DNA from: SVTX01 sp045658225
Lineage (GTDB): Bacteria > Bacillota > Clostridia > Oscillospirales > CAG-272
Direction of reading: 5' to 3'
Assembly: GCA_045658225.1 (NCBI GenBank)
Contig: JAZOUO010000020.1
Coordinates: 1-15,076, forward strand
Length of the DNA stretch: 15,076 bases
Below are positions 1 to 7,593 of this stretch, in pieces. The notes beneath the pieces were generated by a model. It saw only the letters and a list, made by a program, of their open reading frames with translations, searched no databases and was not told where the DNA came from. A program made the translations under genes and the position numbers. Each line of letters opens with the position of its first letter. Positions within the stretch are counted from its first letter, which is position 1.

Positions 1-2310
1 ATGGCTGAAAACGAGACCAGCGCGAAAAACCTCTGCGAGATACTTTGCGACGCGGACTTTTCGGCTGTCGTTGAGAGCAAAAAGGGTGACGTTTCAATTT
101 CTGACGTGCCTAAAAACGTTATATATATCAAGTGGAGAGAGTGTCTTTTCGGGTTTGAGCTTATAAGTCCGAGAATAGCTCTGCTCACAACTAACACAGA
201 CGCGCGAACGGGCAGCCTGAACGCGCCGTCAAAGACTCAACGCTCAAGAAAAAAGAGGCGCGACGGCAAGGCTATTTTGTCTTACGCCGAGCTGAACGTT
301 GGGGATATCGTGGTTCACGAAACCTACGGTATCGGACGTTATCTCGGTATTGAAAAGCTCACGATAGACGGAGTCACTCGCGAGTATATAAGCATACAGT
401 ACGCGGGAAGCGACAAGCTGTGTATGCCCGTTGAAAAGCTTGACCTTGTGTCAAAATACATCGGCGCGCACTCGGACGACGGACTTGTGAAGCTCTCTAA
501 AATGGGTGGCGAGAACTGGAAAAAGGCTACGGCTCGCGCAAAGGGCGCGGTCAAGGAAATGGCGAAGGAGCTTATAAAGCTCTACGCCGAGAGAATGAGA
601 AAGCCGGGCTATTCATTTTTACCCGACGACGAGATGCAGAGAAGCTTTGAGGAGGCGTTTGATTACGACGAGACCGAGTGTCAGCTTGATGCCATCGAGG
701 ATATAAAGCAGGATATGCAGCGGGACGTTCCTATGGACAGACTGCTCTGCGGAGACGTTGGCTACGGTAAGACCGAGGTGGCGTTCCGCGCGGCGTATAA
801 GGCAGTGCTTTCGGGCAAGCAGGTGGCAATACTCGTCCCCACGACTATCCTTGCGCTACAGCATTATCAGACTGCAGTCAGCCGAATGAGAAATTTCGCT
901 GTAAACGTGGATATGATATCCCGTTTCCGCACGCCAAAGCAGCAGGAACAAACACTCCGAAGACTTGCGCGAGGCGACGTGGATATAATCATCGGTACTC
1001 ACAAGCTACTCGGAAAGGATATAAAATTCCGTGACCTTGGACTGCTTATAGTTGACGAGGAGCAGCGATTTGGCGTGGCGCAAAAGGAAAAGCTCAAGCA
1101 GCTTGCGACAAACGTTGACGTGCTGACACTTACGGCTACCCCCATTCCGAGAACTCTCAATATGGCTATGGGCGGAATACGCGATATGTCTATTCTTGAC
1201 GAAGCGCCTGGTGACAGACTTCCCGTGCAGACCTACGTTCTTGAATACGACGATATAATCATAACCGAGGCGATAAAGCGAGAGCTTCGCCGAGGCGGAC
1301 AGGTGTTCTTCCTTCACAATTTCGTGGAGTCTATCGACAACGTGGCGGCAAGGCTCGCGCGGGAAATTCCCGAGGCAAAAATTGCCGTGGCTCACGGAAA
1401 GATGGACAAGGAGCAGCTTGAGGATATATGGAGCAGAATGCTCACGGGCGAGATAGATATTCTTGTGTCAACGACCATTATTGAGACGGGAATTGACATT
1501 CCCAACGCTAACACTTTGATAGTTGATAGAGCAGACAGACTTGGTCTTTCACAGCTTCATCAGCTACGCGGACGTGTCGGACGTTCCTCAAGGCGAGCGT
1601 ACGCTTACTTTACGTTCCCAAAGGACAAGTCAGTGTCCGAAATAGCGCAGAAGCGACTTGAGGCAGTAAGGGAATATACCGAGTTCGGCGCGGGCTTCAG
1701 AATAGCCTTGCGCGATATGGAGATACGAGGTGCGGGCAATCTTCTCGGAGCTGAGCAGCACGGACATCTTGACGCAGTGGGCTACGACCTTTATATAAAG
1801 CTTCTGAACGACGCCGTGCTTGAGGAAAAGGGCGAGGTCAAGACCGATAAAAAGGATTGCGTGGTAAGCTTTAATTACGATGCGTACCTGCCCGACAAAT
1901 ACGTCAAATACCCCTCGCAGAGAATGGCGCTTTACAAGAGAATTGCGCTCATTCAGAACGAGTATGACATGGACGACATTGCCGACGAGCTGCTTGACCG
2001 TTTCGGCGAGCTGCCGTATCAGGTTGAGAATCTGTTGCGTATCGCGCTTATCCGCGCAAATGCCATAAGCTTTGGCATAAAGCAGATAACTCAGATGGGC
2101 AACGAGGTCAGAATGTATCCCGACGGATTTGATATGGATATGTGGAGTATTATGTCGCATATTGCGGGCAACAGACTTCGTGTCGTTATGGGTCAGATGG
2201 GCGATAGCTACGTAGTGTTCAGACTCAAATCGGGTGAGAACGCAACTGCGCTTATTAACAAATTGTTTGAAAAATATATCGAAACAGTACAAAAAACAGA
2301 AAAGAAATAG
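1..2310 (+). CDS. mfd: Transcription-repair coupling factor Mfd, C-terminal part (5' end outside window)
   Basis: Mfd is a cytoplasmic DNA translocase that pushes stalled RNA polymerase off DNA lesions and recruits the UvrABC excision system. The 769 residues visible begin at the window edge. Complete Mfd is usually about 1,150 residues, so the N-terminal UvrB-like and UvrA-binding regions are missing and the ATG at base 1 is probably internal. Visible in order: end of the D3/linker region (1-90); the CarD-like RNA polymerase interaction domain (about 95-165, GDIVVHETYGIGRYLGIE); helicase Walker A GDVGYGKTE (251-259); the DEEQ box (352-355); motif III TATPIPRTL (378-386); motif VI QLRGRVGRS (521-529); a RecG-like translocation motif region (about 560-600); and the C-terminal D7 domain (620-765). 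All key motifs are intact. No terminator follows before the next gene, 58 bases on, so read-through into it is likely. Identification is by motif recognition and is very secure. Confidence 0.97.
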   Translation: MAENETSAKNLCEILCDADFSAVVESKKGDVSISDVPKNVIYIKWRECLFGFELISPRIALLTTNTDARTGSLNAPSKTQRSRKKRRDGKAILSYAELNVGDIVVHETYGIGRYLGIEKLTIDGVTREYISIQYAGSDKLCMPVEKLDLVSKYIGAHSDDGLVKLSKMGGENWKKATARAKGAVKEMAKELIKLYAERMRKPGYSFLPDDEMQRSFEEAFDYDETECQLDAIEDIKQDMQRDVPMDRLLCGDVGYGKTEVAFRAAYKAVLSGKQVAILVPTTILALQHYQTAVSRMRNFAVNVDMISRFRTPKQQEQTLRRLARGDVDIIIGTHKLLGKDIKFRDLGLLIVDEEQRFGVAQKEKLKQLATNVDVLTLTATPIPRTLNMAMGGIRDMSILDEAPGDRLPVQTYVLEYDDIIITEAIKRELRRGGQVFFLHNFVESIDNVAARLAREIPEAKIAVAHGKMDKEQLEDIWSRMLTGEIDILVSTTIIETGIDIPNANTLIVDRADRLGLSQLHQLRGRVGRSSRRAYAYFTFPKDKSVSEIAQKRLEAVREYTEFGAGFRIALRDMEIRGAGNLLGAEQHGHLDAVGYDLYIKLLNDAVLEEKGEVKTDKKDCVVSFNYDAYLPDKYVKYPSQRMALYKRIALIQNEYDMDDIADELLDRFGELPYQVENLLRIALIRANAISFGIKQITQMGNEVRMYPDGFDMDMWSIMSHIAGNRLRVVMGQMGDSYVVFRLKSGENATALINKLFEKYIETVQKTEKK

Positions 2311-2324
2311 TTATTTTTGCGATG

Positions 2325-2330
2325 TATAAT
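2325..2330 (+). promoter_or_regulatory. Possible -10 element before prsA-like gene 1
   Basis: TATAAT lies in the 58-base gap after mfd, 38 bases before the proposed ATG. The matching -35 position (around 2302-2307, inside the mfd end) is AAGAAA, which is not a recognisable -35 box. This may be a weak secondary promoter, or simply chance in A/T-rich sequence, with read-through from mfd as the main source of transcript. Confidence 0.25.
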
Positions 2331-2368
2331 AAAATAGGTATTTCTGTACATTCTGAAAGGAATTGACT

Positions 2369-3673
2369 ATGTCAAAAAAAATAATATCCCTTTTGCTTGT
2401 TTGCGTGATGCTTGTGTCGGCAATATCACTTGTATCCTGCGGCAGTAAAAAGGTAATGAAAATAGAGGACAGTAAAATTTCAGTAAGCGTTTATGAGGTG
2501 GAGTTCTTTATGACGCGAATGAAGGGACTTCTCCAAAACTACGGCTACAACGTCTCCTCATCTGCGTGGTGGGGAACTATTATGAACTCGCAGGGACTCA
2601 CGGTGGACGAGTACTATAAAACCCGTACGCTCAAGGACGTGTCGCAGTATATGATAGCGCAGTATCTTTTTGATAAAGAGGGGTTGGAGATTTCCAAGGA
2701 AGAAAAAAAGCAGATAGACGACGCTATAGACGTTCTTATTGAATTAGCAGGCTCGAAAAATTCTCTCAATGCGGTTTTGGCGGAGTACGGAGTTAACGTC
2801 AATATTCTCCGCGATATATATATCGGCGAGCTTAAGATGGATAAGGTCAAGGAGTATTTCTTTGGCACTGACGGTCTCAAGGCTGAAAACGGAGAAACGC
2901 GCAAGCATGAGTTCCTCAAGGGAAATTACGCGTGCTACAAGCAGGTGTTTTTGGCGGCGTATTATTATGAAACTGTGACCGACAAGAACGGTGACACAAT
3001 CTACTACACCGACGAAAAGGCAAACAAGATAGCTTATGATACAAAGAACGGAGTCACACGAACCGATGTTTACGACTCCTCGAAGCTTGAGACCGATGAA
3101 TTTGGCGATACGGTTTATTATACCGATGAGAGCGCGAAAAAAATAGCGTACGACACAACGGGTTATCCAAAGCATAAGACAGACAGCGAGGGTAACAAAA
3201 TAGCTCACTACCACACCGCCGAGAAAATTGACGAGATAGGTAAGTGGGCAGAAGAGCTTGCAAAGGGAAATAAGACTCCCGAGGAATTTGAGCAGATGAT
3301 AGACGATTACAGCGAGGGAGAGTACGGAAATCAGAAGGCGTATCTCCGTGTCGAGTCGGGATATTACGAGGCTCAGGGCTCGCATTACGCGTATTTTGAC
3401 GAAATCGCGTCGCTTGCTGCGGAGATGGAATTCGGCGAGTGCAGAGTTGTGGACTCGGGCGCGGGATTCCATATAATTTACAGGGCAGAGCACGACGCAA
3501 AGGCTTATGACGACGAGGCTTACAAGGGTGTCTTTGCAGGTTTTAATGCAGAGTTTATATCAATGCTTTACGAGGAGCTTTGCGAAAATTACGAGGATAT
3601 GATAAGCATTGACGAAAAGGTGCTGGAGGCGCTTCCCGATATGAAGGACGTTGCAGCAAATGTGCTTTACTGA
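2369..3673 (+). CDS. PrsA/SurA-like lipoprotein with degenerate parvulin domain
   Basis: A predicted extracytoplasmic folding chaperone of the PrsA/SurA type, 434 residues. I chose the ATG at 2369 because GAAAGG lies 8 bases before it; the in-frame TTG two codons upstream fits less well. The N-terminus is a lipoprotein signal: KK, a hydrophobic core, then lipobox LVSC with Cys24 as the lipidation site, so the protein should sit on the outer face of the membrane. Residues 30-170 match the helical SurA-N-like part. Residues 187-375 look like a parvulin domain split by an insert of about 85 residues (204-285) carrying two copies of a GDTxYYTDExAxKIAYDT unit (208-225 and 246-263). The second parvulin histidine site is kept (GFHII, 366-370). 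The first, normally KHIL, reads KQVF (191-194), so isomerase activity is doubtful. The gene is 18 bases ahead of a paralogue. Family placement is inferred from motif order and the signal peptide, and the substrate is unknown. Confidence 0.75.
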   Translation: MSKKIISLLLVCVMLVSAISLVSCGSKKVMKIEDSKISVSVYEVEFFMTRMKGLLQNYGYNVSSSAWWGTIMNSQGLTVDEYYKTRTLKDVSQYMIAQYLFDKEGLEISKEEKKQIDDAIDVLIELAGSKNSLNAVLAEYGVNVNILRDIYIGELKMDKVKEYFFGTDGLKAENGETRKHEFLKGNYACYKQVFLAAYYYETVTDKNGDTIYYTDEKANKIAYDTKNGVTRTDVYDSSKLETDEFGDTVYYTDESAKKIAYDTTGYPKHKTDSEGNKIAHYHTAEKIDEIGKWAEELAKGNKTPEEFEQMIDDYSEGEYGNQKAYLRVESGYYEAQGSHYAYFDEIASLAAEMEFGECRVVDSGAGFHIIYRAEHDAKAYDDEAYKGVFAGFNAEFISMLYEELCENYEDMISIDEKVLEALPDMKDVAANVLY

Positions 3674-3691
3674 TAAAGGACGGAGATAAAA

Positions 3692-5059
3692 ATGGAAAAG
3701 ACATACAAAAAAAGTAAAAAGCCTTTGATAATAACTCTGTCCGTAGTAGCTGTATTGCTTGTCGTGGCTATAATTGTGGGAGTTTTTGCGATAATTGCTC
3801 ACATAAACAAGTCTCCCGTTGTTCTCGAGTGCGAGGGACAGAGGATAGACACGGCGTTTTACGAGTTTATGCTTTCGCGTGTTAAGGGCGACCTTTACAA
3901 TAGCGGATATGACGTTGATTCGGAGTCCTTCTGGAATACAAAAATAGAAGGCTCGGATATGACATACGAGGAGTATTACAGTCAGAGAGTGCTTGATGAC
4001 TGTAAGACCTATCTCGCCGCACTTGTTCTTTTTGACCAGCTTGTAGCTGACGGAGATATTGAGGGTCTTCCACAGGCATATTACGACGAAATAGACGAGC
4101 AGATACAGCTCTATATTGACCTTGGCTATATCGGAGACGGCTCAAAGGAAAAGCTTGACGGCATGCTTTCAGAGTACGGAGTTGATTCGGATACGCTAAG
4201 AGAAATATATATCGCGGAGGCTAAGGTTCAGTACGTGCGCGAATATATATACGGGGGCTCGGATGCGTCAAAGATAGCTGACGGCGTAAAAGAGGATCAT
4301 TATAAAGAAAATTACTATAGATTTAAGCATATACTGATCGGTAATTTTTATTATGAGTACGTGCGCGACGAATTTGGAAATGTTATATACTTCAACGGCG
4401 AGGACGGTCCTGCACTTTACGACTTGGAAAATGGAATCAAGCGTGATGATGATGGCGACGGAATGTATAATAAGGATTCCAATGGTGAGACCATAGCGTA
4501 TGATAAGGAAACGGGAGAATATCTTTACGATAAGGAGAACGGTATGACTCGTTTCGTCACGGATGATAAGGGAGCGATAAAGAAATTCTACTATACAAAG
4601 GACGAGATGGTGGCGCGTCTGCAGATGGCAAATCAGCTTTGCAATATAGAAAAGAAAGATTTTGCCGAGTTTGAGAAAAAGGGCGCGGACAGCTCGGTAA
4701 ATACTGACTATTCCAAGACCTTTGAGATTTCAAACGGAATATATATGTCGGATCTTGAAAAATCAACGTATAGTGGATATATGCTTGAAATGCTTAATAC
4801 AGTTAAAGCTATGAAGGTCGGTGATATTGCTATGGTAGAGGGCGAAGACGGATATCACGTTATTATGAAATACGATCTTGATCTCGGAGCGTATGCGGAA
4901 AACAATAGCCAAAAATGGTTTCAGAACTTTAATTCATCTCTAATAGATAAGATGTTTTTTGATAAATGTCAGGGTTTGTTTGATGATATTGAAGTGAACT
5001 CACAAAACATTAAAGATGCCAAGTCGATAAAAGACATTGGAGTAAATACAGACTATTAA
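3692..5059 (+). CDS. PrsA-like membrane-anchored peptidyl-prolyl isomerase (paralogue of preceding gene)
   Basis: 455 residues. The start is set by CGGAG 6 bases upstream of ATG. A lysine-rich N-terminus (KKSKK) is followed by one hydrophobic segment (about 12-37) with no lipobox cysteine, so it is an N-terminally anchored protein facing outward rather than a lipoprotein. The body aligns by eye with the previous gene: FYEFMLSRVKG corresponds to VEFFMTRMKG, and both share SEYGV/AEYGV and REIYI/RDIYI. The parvulin domain is split by an insert (about 223-305) but keeps both histidine motifs, KHILI (212-216) and GYHVI (387-391), so it may be the catalytically active partner. The insert is acidic, with repeated YD..NG-type units and a DxDxDG loop (D252, D254, D256) like a calcium-binding loop. 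It is likely co-transcribed with the preceding gene and the transcript ends at the terminator just downstream. The pair probably arose by tandem duplication followed by divergence. Confidence 0.75.
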   Translation: MEKTYKKSKKPLIITLSVVAVLLVVAIIVGVFAIIAHINKSPVVLECEGQRIDTAFYEFMLSRVKGDLYNSGYDVDSESFWNTKIEGSDMTYEEYYSQRVLDDCKTYLAALVLFDQLVADGDIEGLPQAYYDEIDEQIQLYIDLGYIGDGSKEKLDGMLSEYGVDSDTLREIYIAEAKVQYVREYIYGGSDASKIADGVKEDHYKENYYRFKHILIGNFYYEYVRDEFGNVIYFNGEDGPALYDLENGIKRDDDGDGMYNKDSNGETIAYDKETGEYLYDKENGMTRFVTDDKGAIKKFYYTKDEMVARLQMANQLCNIEKKDFAEFEKKGADSSVNTDYSKTFEISNGIYMSDLEKSTYSGYMLEMLNTVKAMKVGDIAMVEGEDGYHVIMKYDLDLGAYAENNSQKWFQNFNSSLIDKMFFDKCQGLFDDIEVNSQNIKDAKSIKDIGVNTDY

Positions 5060-5067
5060 CAACATTG

Positions 5068-5095
5068 AGGGCGAGCTTCATGCTCGCCTTTTTTG
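5068..5095 (+). terminator. Rho-independent terminator after the PrsA-like pair
   Basis: The perfect 7-bp stem GGCGAGC/GCTCGCC (5070-5076 and 5082-5088) has a 5-base loop TTCAT and is followed at once by a T run. Flanking G-T and A-T pairs extend the stem. It closes the mfd-prsA transcription unit. Confidence 0.93.
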
Positions 5096-5137
5096 TTTTT
5101 TTTGACAAACTTTGTTGAAAATAGTCTTTTTTTCTTA

Positions 5138-5166
5138 TTGACGAAACTTTTGTTATATGATATAAT
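5138..5166 (+). promoter_or_regulatory. Sigma-A type promoter for cysE
   Basis: -35 TTGACG (5138-5143), a 17-base spacer, and -10 TATAAT (5161-5166). The start site would fall near 5173, giving a leader of about 50 bases. That leader is too short for a T-box or other large riboswitch, and none is visible. Confidence 0.88.
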
Positions 5167-5225
5167 AAAATGTAATAAGATTGTGCATACCTAAGATTTA
5201 TATCTTTTGGAAGGGGGAATCGTTT

Positions 5226-5936
5226 ATGAACAGCAAAAAAAGATCAACAAATTCAATTTTATCAGATCTTATGCCTGATACGATCAATGCGTTGATAAAA
5301 GAAATAAAATATGACGTTCGAGCAGTTAAAGAGCGCGATCCCGCAGCAAAAGGTACGGTTGAGGTCTTGCTTCTGTACTCTGGAGTTCATGCGATACTCG
5401 CTTACAGAGTTTCCCATAAGCTCTATCTTGGAAAGCACTATTTTTCGGCAAGAGCTGTGAGTCAGCTTGCGAGATTTTTTACTGGTATTGAGATACATCC
5501 CGGTGCAACCATAGGAAAAGGTCTTTTCATAGATCACGGTATGGGAGTGGTCATAGGTGAGACTGCCGAGATAGGAGATAACTGTACGATCTATCAGGGC
5601 GTCACACTTGGAGGTACAGGCAAGGATGTAGGTAAGCGTCATCCAACGCTTGGAAACAACGTTATGGTAGGAGCCGGAGCAAAGGTGCTCGGTCCTATCA
5701 AAATAAACGACGACAGTAAGGTTGCCGCTAATGCGGTAGTGCTTAAGGAAGTGCCTACAAACAGCACGGCGGTGGGTATTCCCGCCAAGGTGGTTCGTAG
5801 GCATGGCAAGCCTGTTCAGGATCTTGATCAGGTAAATATACCCGACCCTGTATCACAGGAGCTTGCTAAGATACAGACCAAACTCAACAAGCTCAGCCGT
5901 GAGCTTGATGACCTCAAGGAAAAGACGGACAAATAA
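5226..5936 (+). CDS. cysE: Serine O-acetyltransferase
   Basis: CysE transfers acetyl from acetyl-CoA to L-serine, making O-acetylserine, the carbon skeleton for cysteine. The ATG at 5226 is chosen because GGAAGGGGG lies 8 bases upstream; the in-frame TTG at 5181 has no such site. The 236 residues comprise an N-terminal helical domain (1-85) and then a left-handed beta-helix of hexapeptide repeats (about 88-190) with the family hallmarks HPGATIGKG, DHGMGVVIGETAEIGD (catalytic-site His104), YQGVTLGGTGK and KRHP (His139). The length fits the short bacterial SAT class. The C-terminus (about 205-233) is an added heptad-like, charged helix, probably a coiled coil, ending in a lysine rather than the isoleucine that docks into CysK in well-studied SATs. 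No cysK is in the window. The next gene follows after 22 bases and is likely co-transcribed. Confidence 0.95.
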   Translation: MNSKKRSTNSILSDLMPDTINALIKEIKYDVRAVKERDPAAKGTVEVLLLYSGVHAILAYRVSHKLYLGKHYFSARAVSQLARFFTGIEIHPGATIGKGLFIDHGMGVVIGETAEIGDNCTIYQGVTLGGTGKDVGKRHPTLGNNVMVGAGAKVLGPIKINDDSKVAANAVVLKEVPTNSTAVGIPAKVVRRHGKPVQDLDQVNIPDPVSQELAKIQTKLNKLSRELDDLKEKTDK

Positions 5937-5958
5937 AATTAGCAAAGAGGAATTAAAA

Positions 5959-6825
5959 ATGATATACCTTCTTTATAATCCCAGATCAAACAACGACCAT
6001 AACGACATCGAGGTTATACTTAAGGGAAAAAGTAAAAATAACGTCACGCATATAAGCCTTTTGGAGTATGATGTAAAGGATCTTTTGCCTAAGCTTACGT
6101 CCGAGGACAAGGTGCTTGTGTGCGGAGGCGACGGAACGCTCAGCAGATTTGCAACAAATACATATGGGTTTGAATTTCCGTGTCCTGTTTGCGCGTTGAA
6201 GTCGGGAACGGGTAATGACTTTGTCCGTGATATAAACGAAAATGAGACGGAGAAGATTGAAAAGCTTATTGATATAAGACCTTATCTTAAGAATCTGCCT
6301 ACGGTAGAGGTAAAGGGAATAAAGGCGAAATTTATCAACGGAGCAGGCTTTGGACTTGACGGAGAGGTCTGCTATGAGGTTGAAGAACAAAAGAAGAGAT
6401 CCAATAAAAAGGCGAGTTATACTGCGGCGGCAATAAAGCTTATCCTTGGCGGCTACAAGCTTCCCCGCGCAAAAGTGACCGTTGACGGAGTCACACGTGA
6501 ATACAGGAACGCATGGCTTGTTTCCGCTATGAAGGGTAGATTTTACGGTGGCGGAATGATGATAGCGCCCGACCAGGACAGAAACAGCGACAGTCTTTCC
6601 GTAATGATACTCCATAACTGCTCACGTGCAAGAGTGCTGACTGTTTTCCCAACGGTATATAAGGGCACTCACATCAAGTACAATGATATCGTTGATGTTA
6701 TTTGCGGTAAGCACGTCAAGGTGGAATACGATATTCCCACCGTGCTTCAGATGGATGGAGAAGTCGTCATTGGAGTAAGGTCTTATACCGCGTATATGGA
6801 CGGTTACGAAAAATGTGGTAAATAA
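5959..6825 (+). CDS. Diacylglycerol/lipid kinase family protein (DagK/YegS type)
   Basis: A predicted lipid kinase that phosphorylates diacylglycerol or a related lipid with ATP at the inner membrane face, recycling lipid headgroup turnover products. ATG 5959 is preceded by AGAGG at 8 bases; the longer in-frame reading from 5863 overlaps cysE and lacks a ribosome site. The 288 residues show the family motifs in order: NPRS (7-10), the nucleotide loop GGDGT (56-60), GTGNDF (83-88), NGAGFGLDG (127-135) and, near the C-terminus, MDGE (265-268). The length is typical of the family (about 290-330). It probably forms a two-gene operon with cysE (22-base gap), with transcription ending at the hairpin just downstream. 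The true lipid substrate cannot be told from sequence; DgkB-like and YegS-like enzymes share these motifs. Confidence 0.9.
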   Translation: MIYLLYNPRSNNDHNDIEVILKGKSKNNVTHISLLEYDVKDLLPKLTSEDKVLVCGGDGTLSRFATNTYGFEFPCPVCALKSGTGNDFVRDINENETEKIEKLIDIRPYLKNLPTVEVKGIKAKFINGAGFGLDGEVCYEVEEQKKRSNKKASYTAAAIKLILGGYKLPRAKVTVDGVTREYRNAWLVSAMKGRFYGGGMMIAPDQDRNSDSLSVMILHNCSRARVLTVFPTVYKGTHIKYNDIVDVICGKHVKVEYDIPTVLQMDGEVVIGVRSYTAYMDGYEKCGK

Positions 6826-6831
6826 AAAAGC

Positions 6832-6878
6832 CGCGCAGTACGGTCGTCAATCATTAAGACCTGTACTGCGCGATTTTT
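6832..6878 (+). terminator. Rho-independent terminator after cysE-lipid kinase unit
   Basis: The long stem CGCGCAGTAC/GTACTGCGCG (6832-6841 and 6863-6872) is extended inward by GGTC/GACC across a single bulged T, around a 12-base loop, and followed by ATTTTT. It is a strong hairpin, and it lies only 21 bases before the next start codon. Confidence 0.92.
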
Positions 6879-6899
6879 AATATATGATAGGGTGATAAT

Positions 6900-7580
6900 A
6901 TGAAATTAACGTTTTTGGACGTGGCGCTCAGACTCCTGCTTGCTTGTGTCTGCGGCGGCATTATAGGTATCAACCGAGGGCTTAAAAACCGCCCCGCGGG
7001 TATCAGAACTCATACCATAATATGTATGGGCTCTGCGCTCACTATGATACTTGGAATATATTTTTCTGTAATGATAGGTAAATGGGATATTCTTGTCACT
7101 GCAGACGTTTCCCGTATCGGTGCGCAGGTAATAAGCGGCATAGGTTTTATTGGCGTTGGTACAATTATGGTCACGGGCAAGCAGAAGATAAAGGGACTTA
7201 CAACCGCCGCGGGACTGTGGGCTAGCGCCTGTATGGGTCTTGCCATAGGCGCAGGATTTTATCTTGCGGCAATTATAGGTTGTGTATTTATTCTTATAAC
7301 GGTAGTTCTGTTTTCAAGACTTGAGCATGCTATGTTTGCAAAAGCAAGAAACGTGAATCTTTACGTGGAATTTGAGCATATTGATTGCGTGTCGCAGATA
7401 ATTGCCGCGCTCAATCAAAAAAGTGTGACGGTGTATGATATTGATATATCCAAGGCAACCAATGAAGACCCATCTGACAGGGCGGTGTTTTCCTTGAGAC
7501 TGCCTAAGAAAATGAGTCACGATGAAGTTATTACAATAGTTGCCGAGCAGGATAAGGTACGCTCGGTAGAAGAGCTTTGA
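6900..7580 (+). CDS. MgtC/SapB family membrane protein 1
   Basis: MgtC-family proteins are small inner-membrane proteins linked to growth in low magnesium and, in pathogens, to inhibition of F-type ATP synthase; the role in non-pathogens is unclear. The 226 residues contain about four to five hydrophobic segments in 5-142. Family motifs seen: GGIIGINRGLKNRPAGIRTH (19-38), the conserved D69 with RIGAQVISGIGFIGVGTIM (72-90), and KGLTTAAGLW (98-107). Residues 150-226 form a soluble ACT-like C-terminal domain. ATG is preceded by AGGGTG at 5 bases. It is paired with a second family member 13 bases downstream. No promoter is evident in the 21 bases between the upstream terminator and this start, and there is no long leader that could hold a magnesium riboswitch. 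Confidence 0.9.
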   Translation: MKLTFLDVALRLLLACVCGGIIGINRGLKNRPAGIRTHTIICMGSALTMILGIYFSVMIGKWDILVTADVSRIGAQVISGIGFIGVGTIMVTGKQKIKGLTTAAGLWASACMGLAIGAGFYLAAIIGCVFILITVVLFSRLEHAMFAKARNVNLYVEFEHIDCVSQIIAALNQKSVTVYDIDISKATNEDPSDRAVFSLRLPKKMSHDEVITIVAEQDKVRSVEEL

Positions 7581-7593
7581 GAGGAGGGCGGAA

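Noticed and set aside
1..3. ATG at base 1 as the true start of mfd
   Set aside because: The protein begins in the middle of the Mfd domain order; about 380 residues of conserved N-terminal domains are missing, so this is a window-edge artefact.
1630..2292. Minus-strand open frames of 129 to 249 residues inside mfd and the PrsA-like genes (also 1006-1395, 2744-3493)
   Set aside because: They are shadows of well-supported + strand genes, with no family resemblance and no spacing or promoter support.
5102..5107. TTGACA as a second -35 for cysE
   Set aside because: With a 17-base spacer the -10 position is TCTTTT, which is not a usable element. The TTGACG-TATAAT pair further down is far better.
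5167..5225. T-box or S-box riboswitch before cysE
   Set aside because: The leader is about 50 bases with no terminator fold or conserved T-box sequence, too short for either element.
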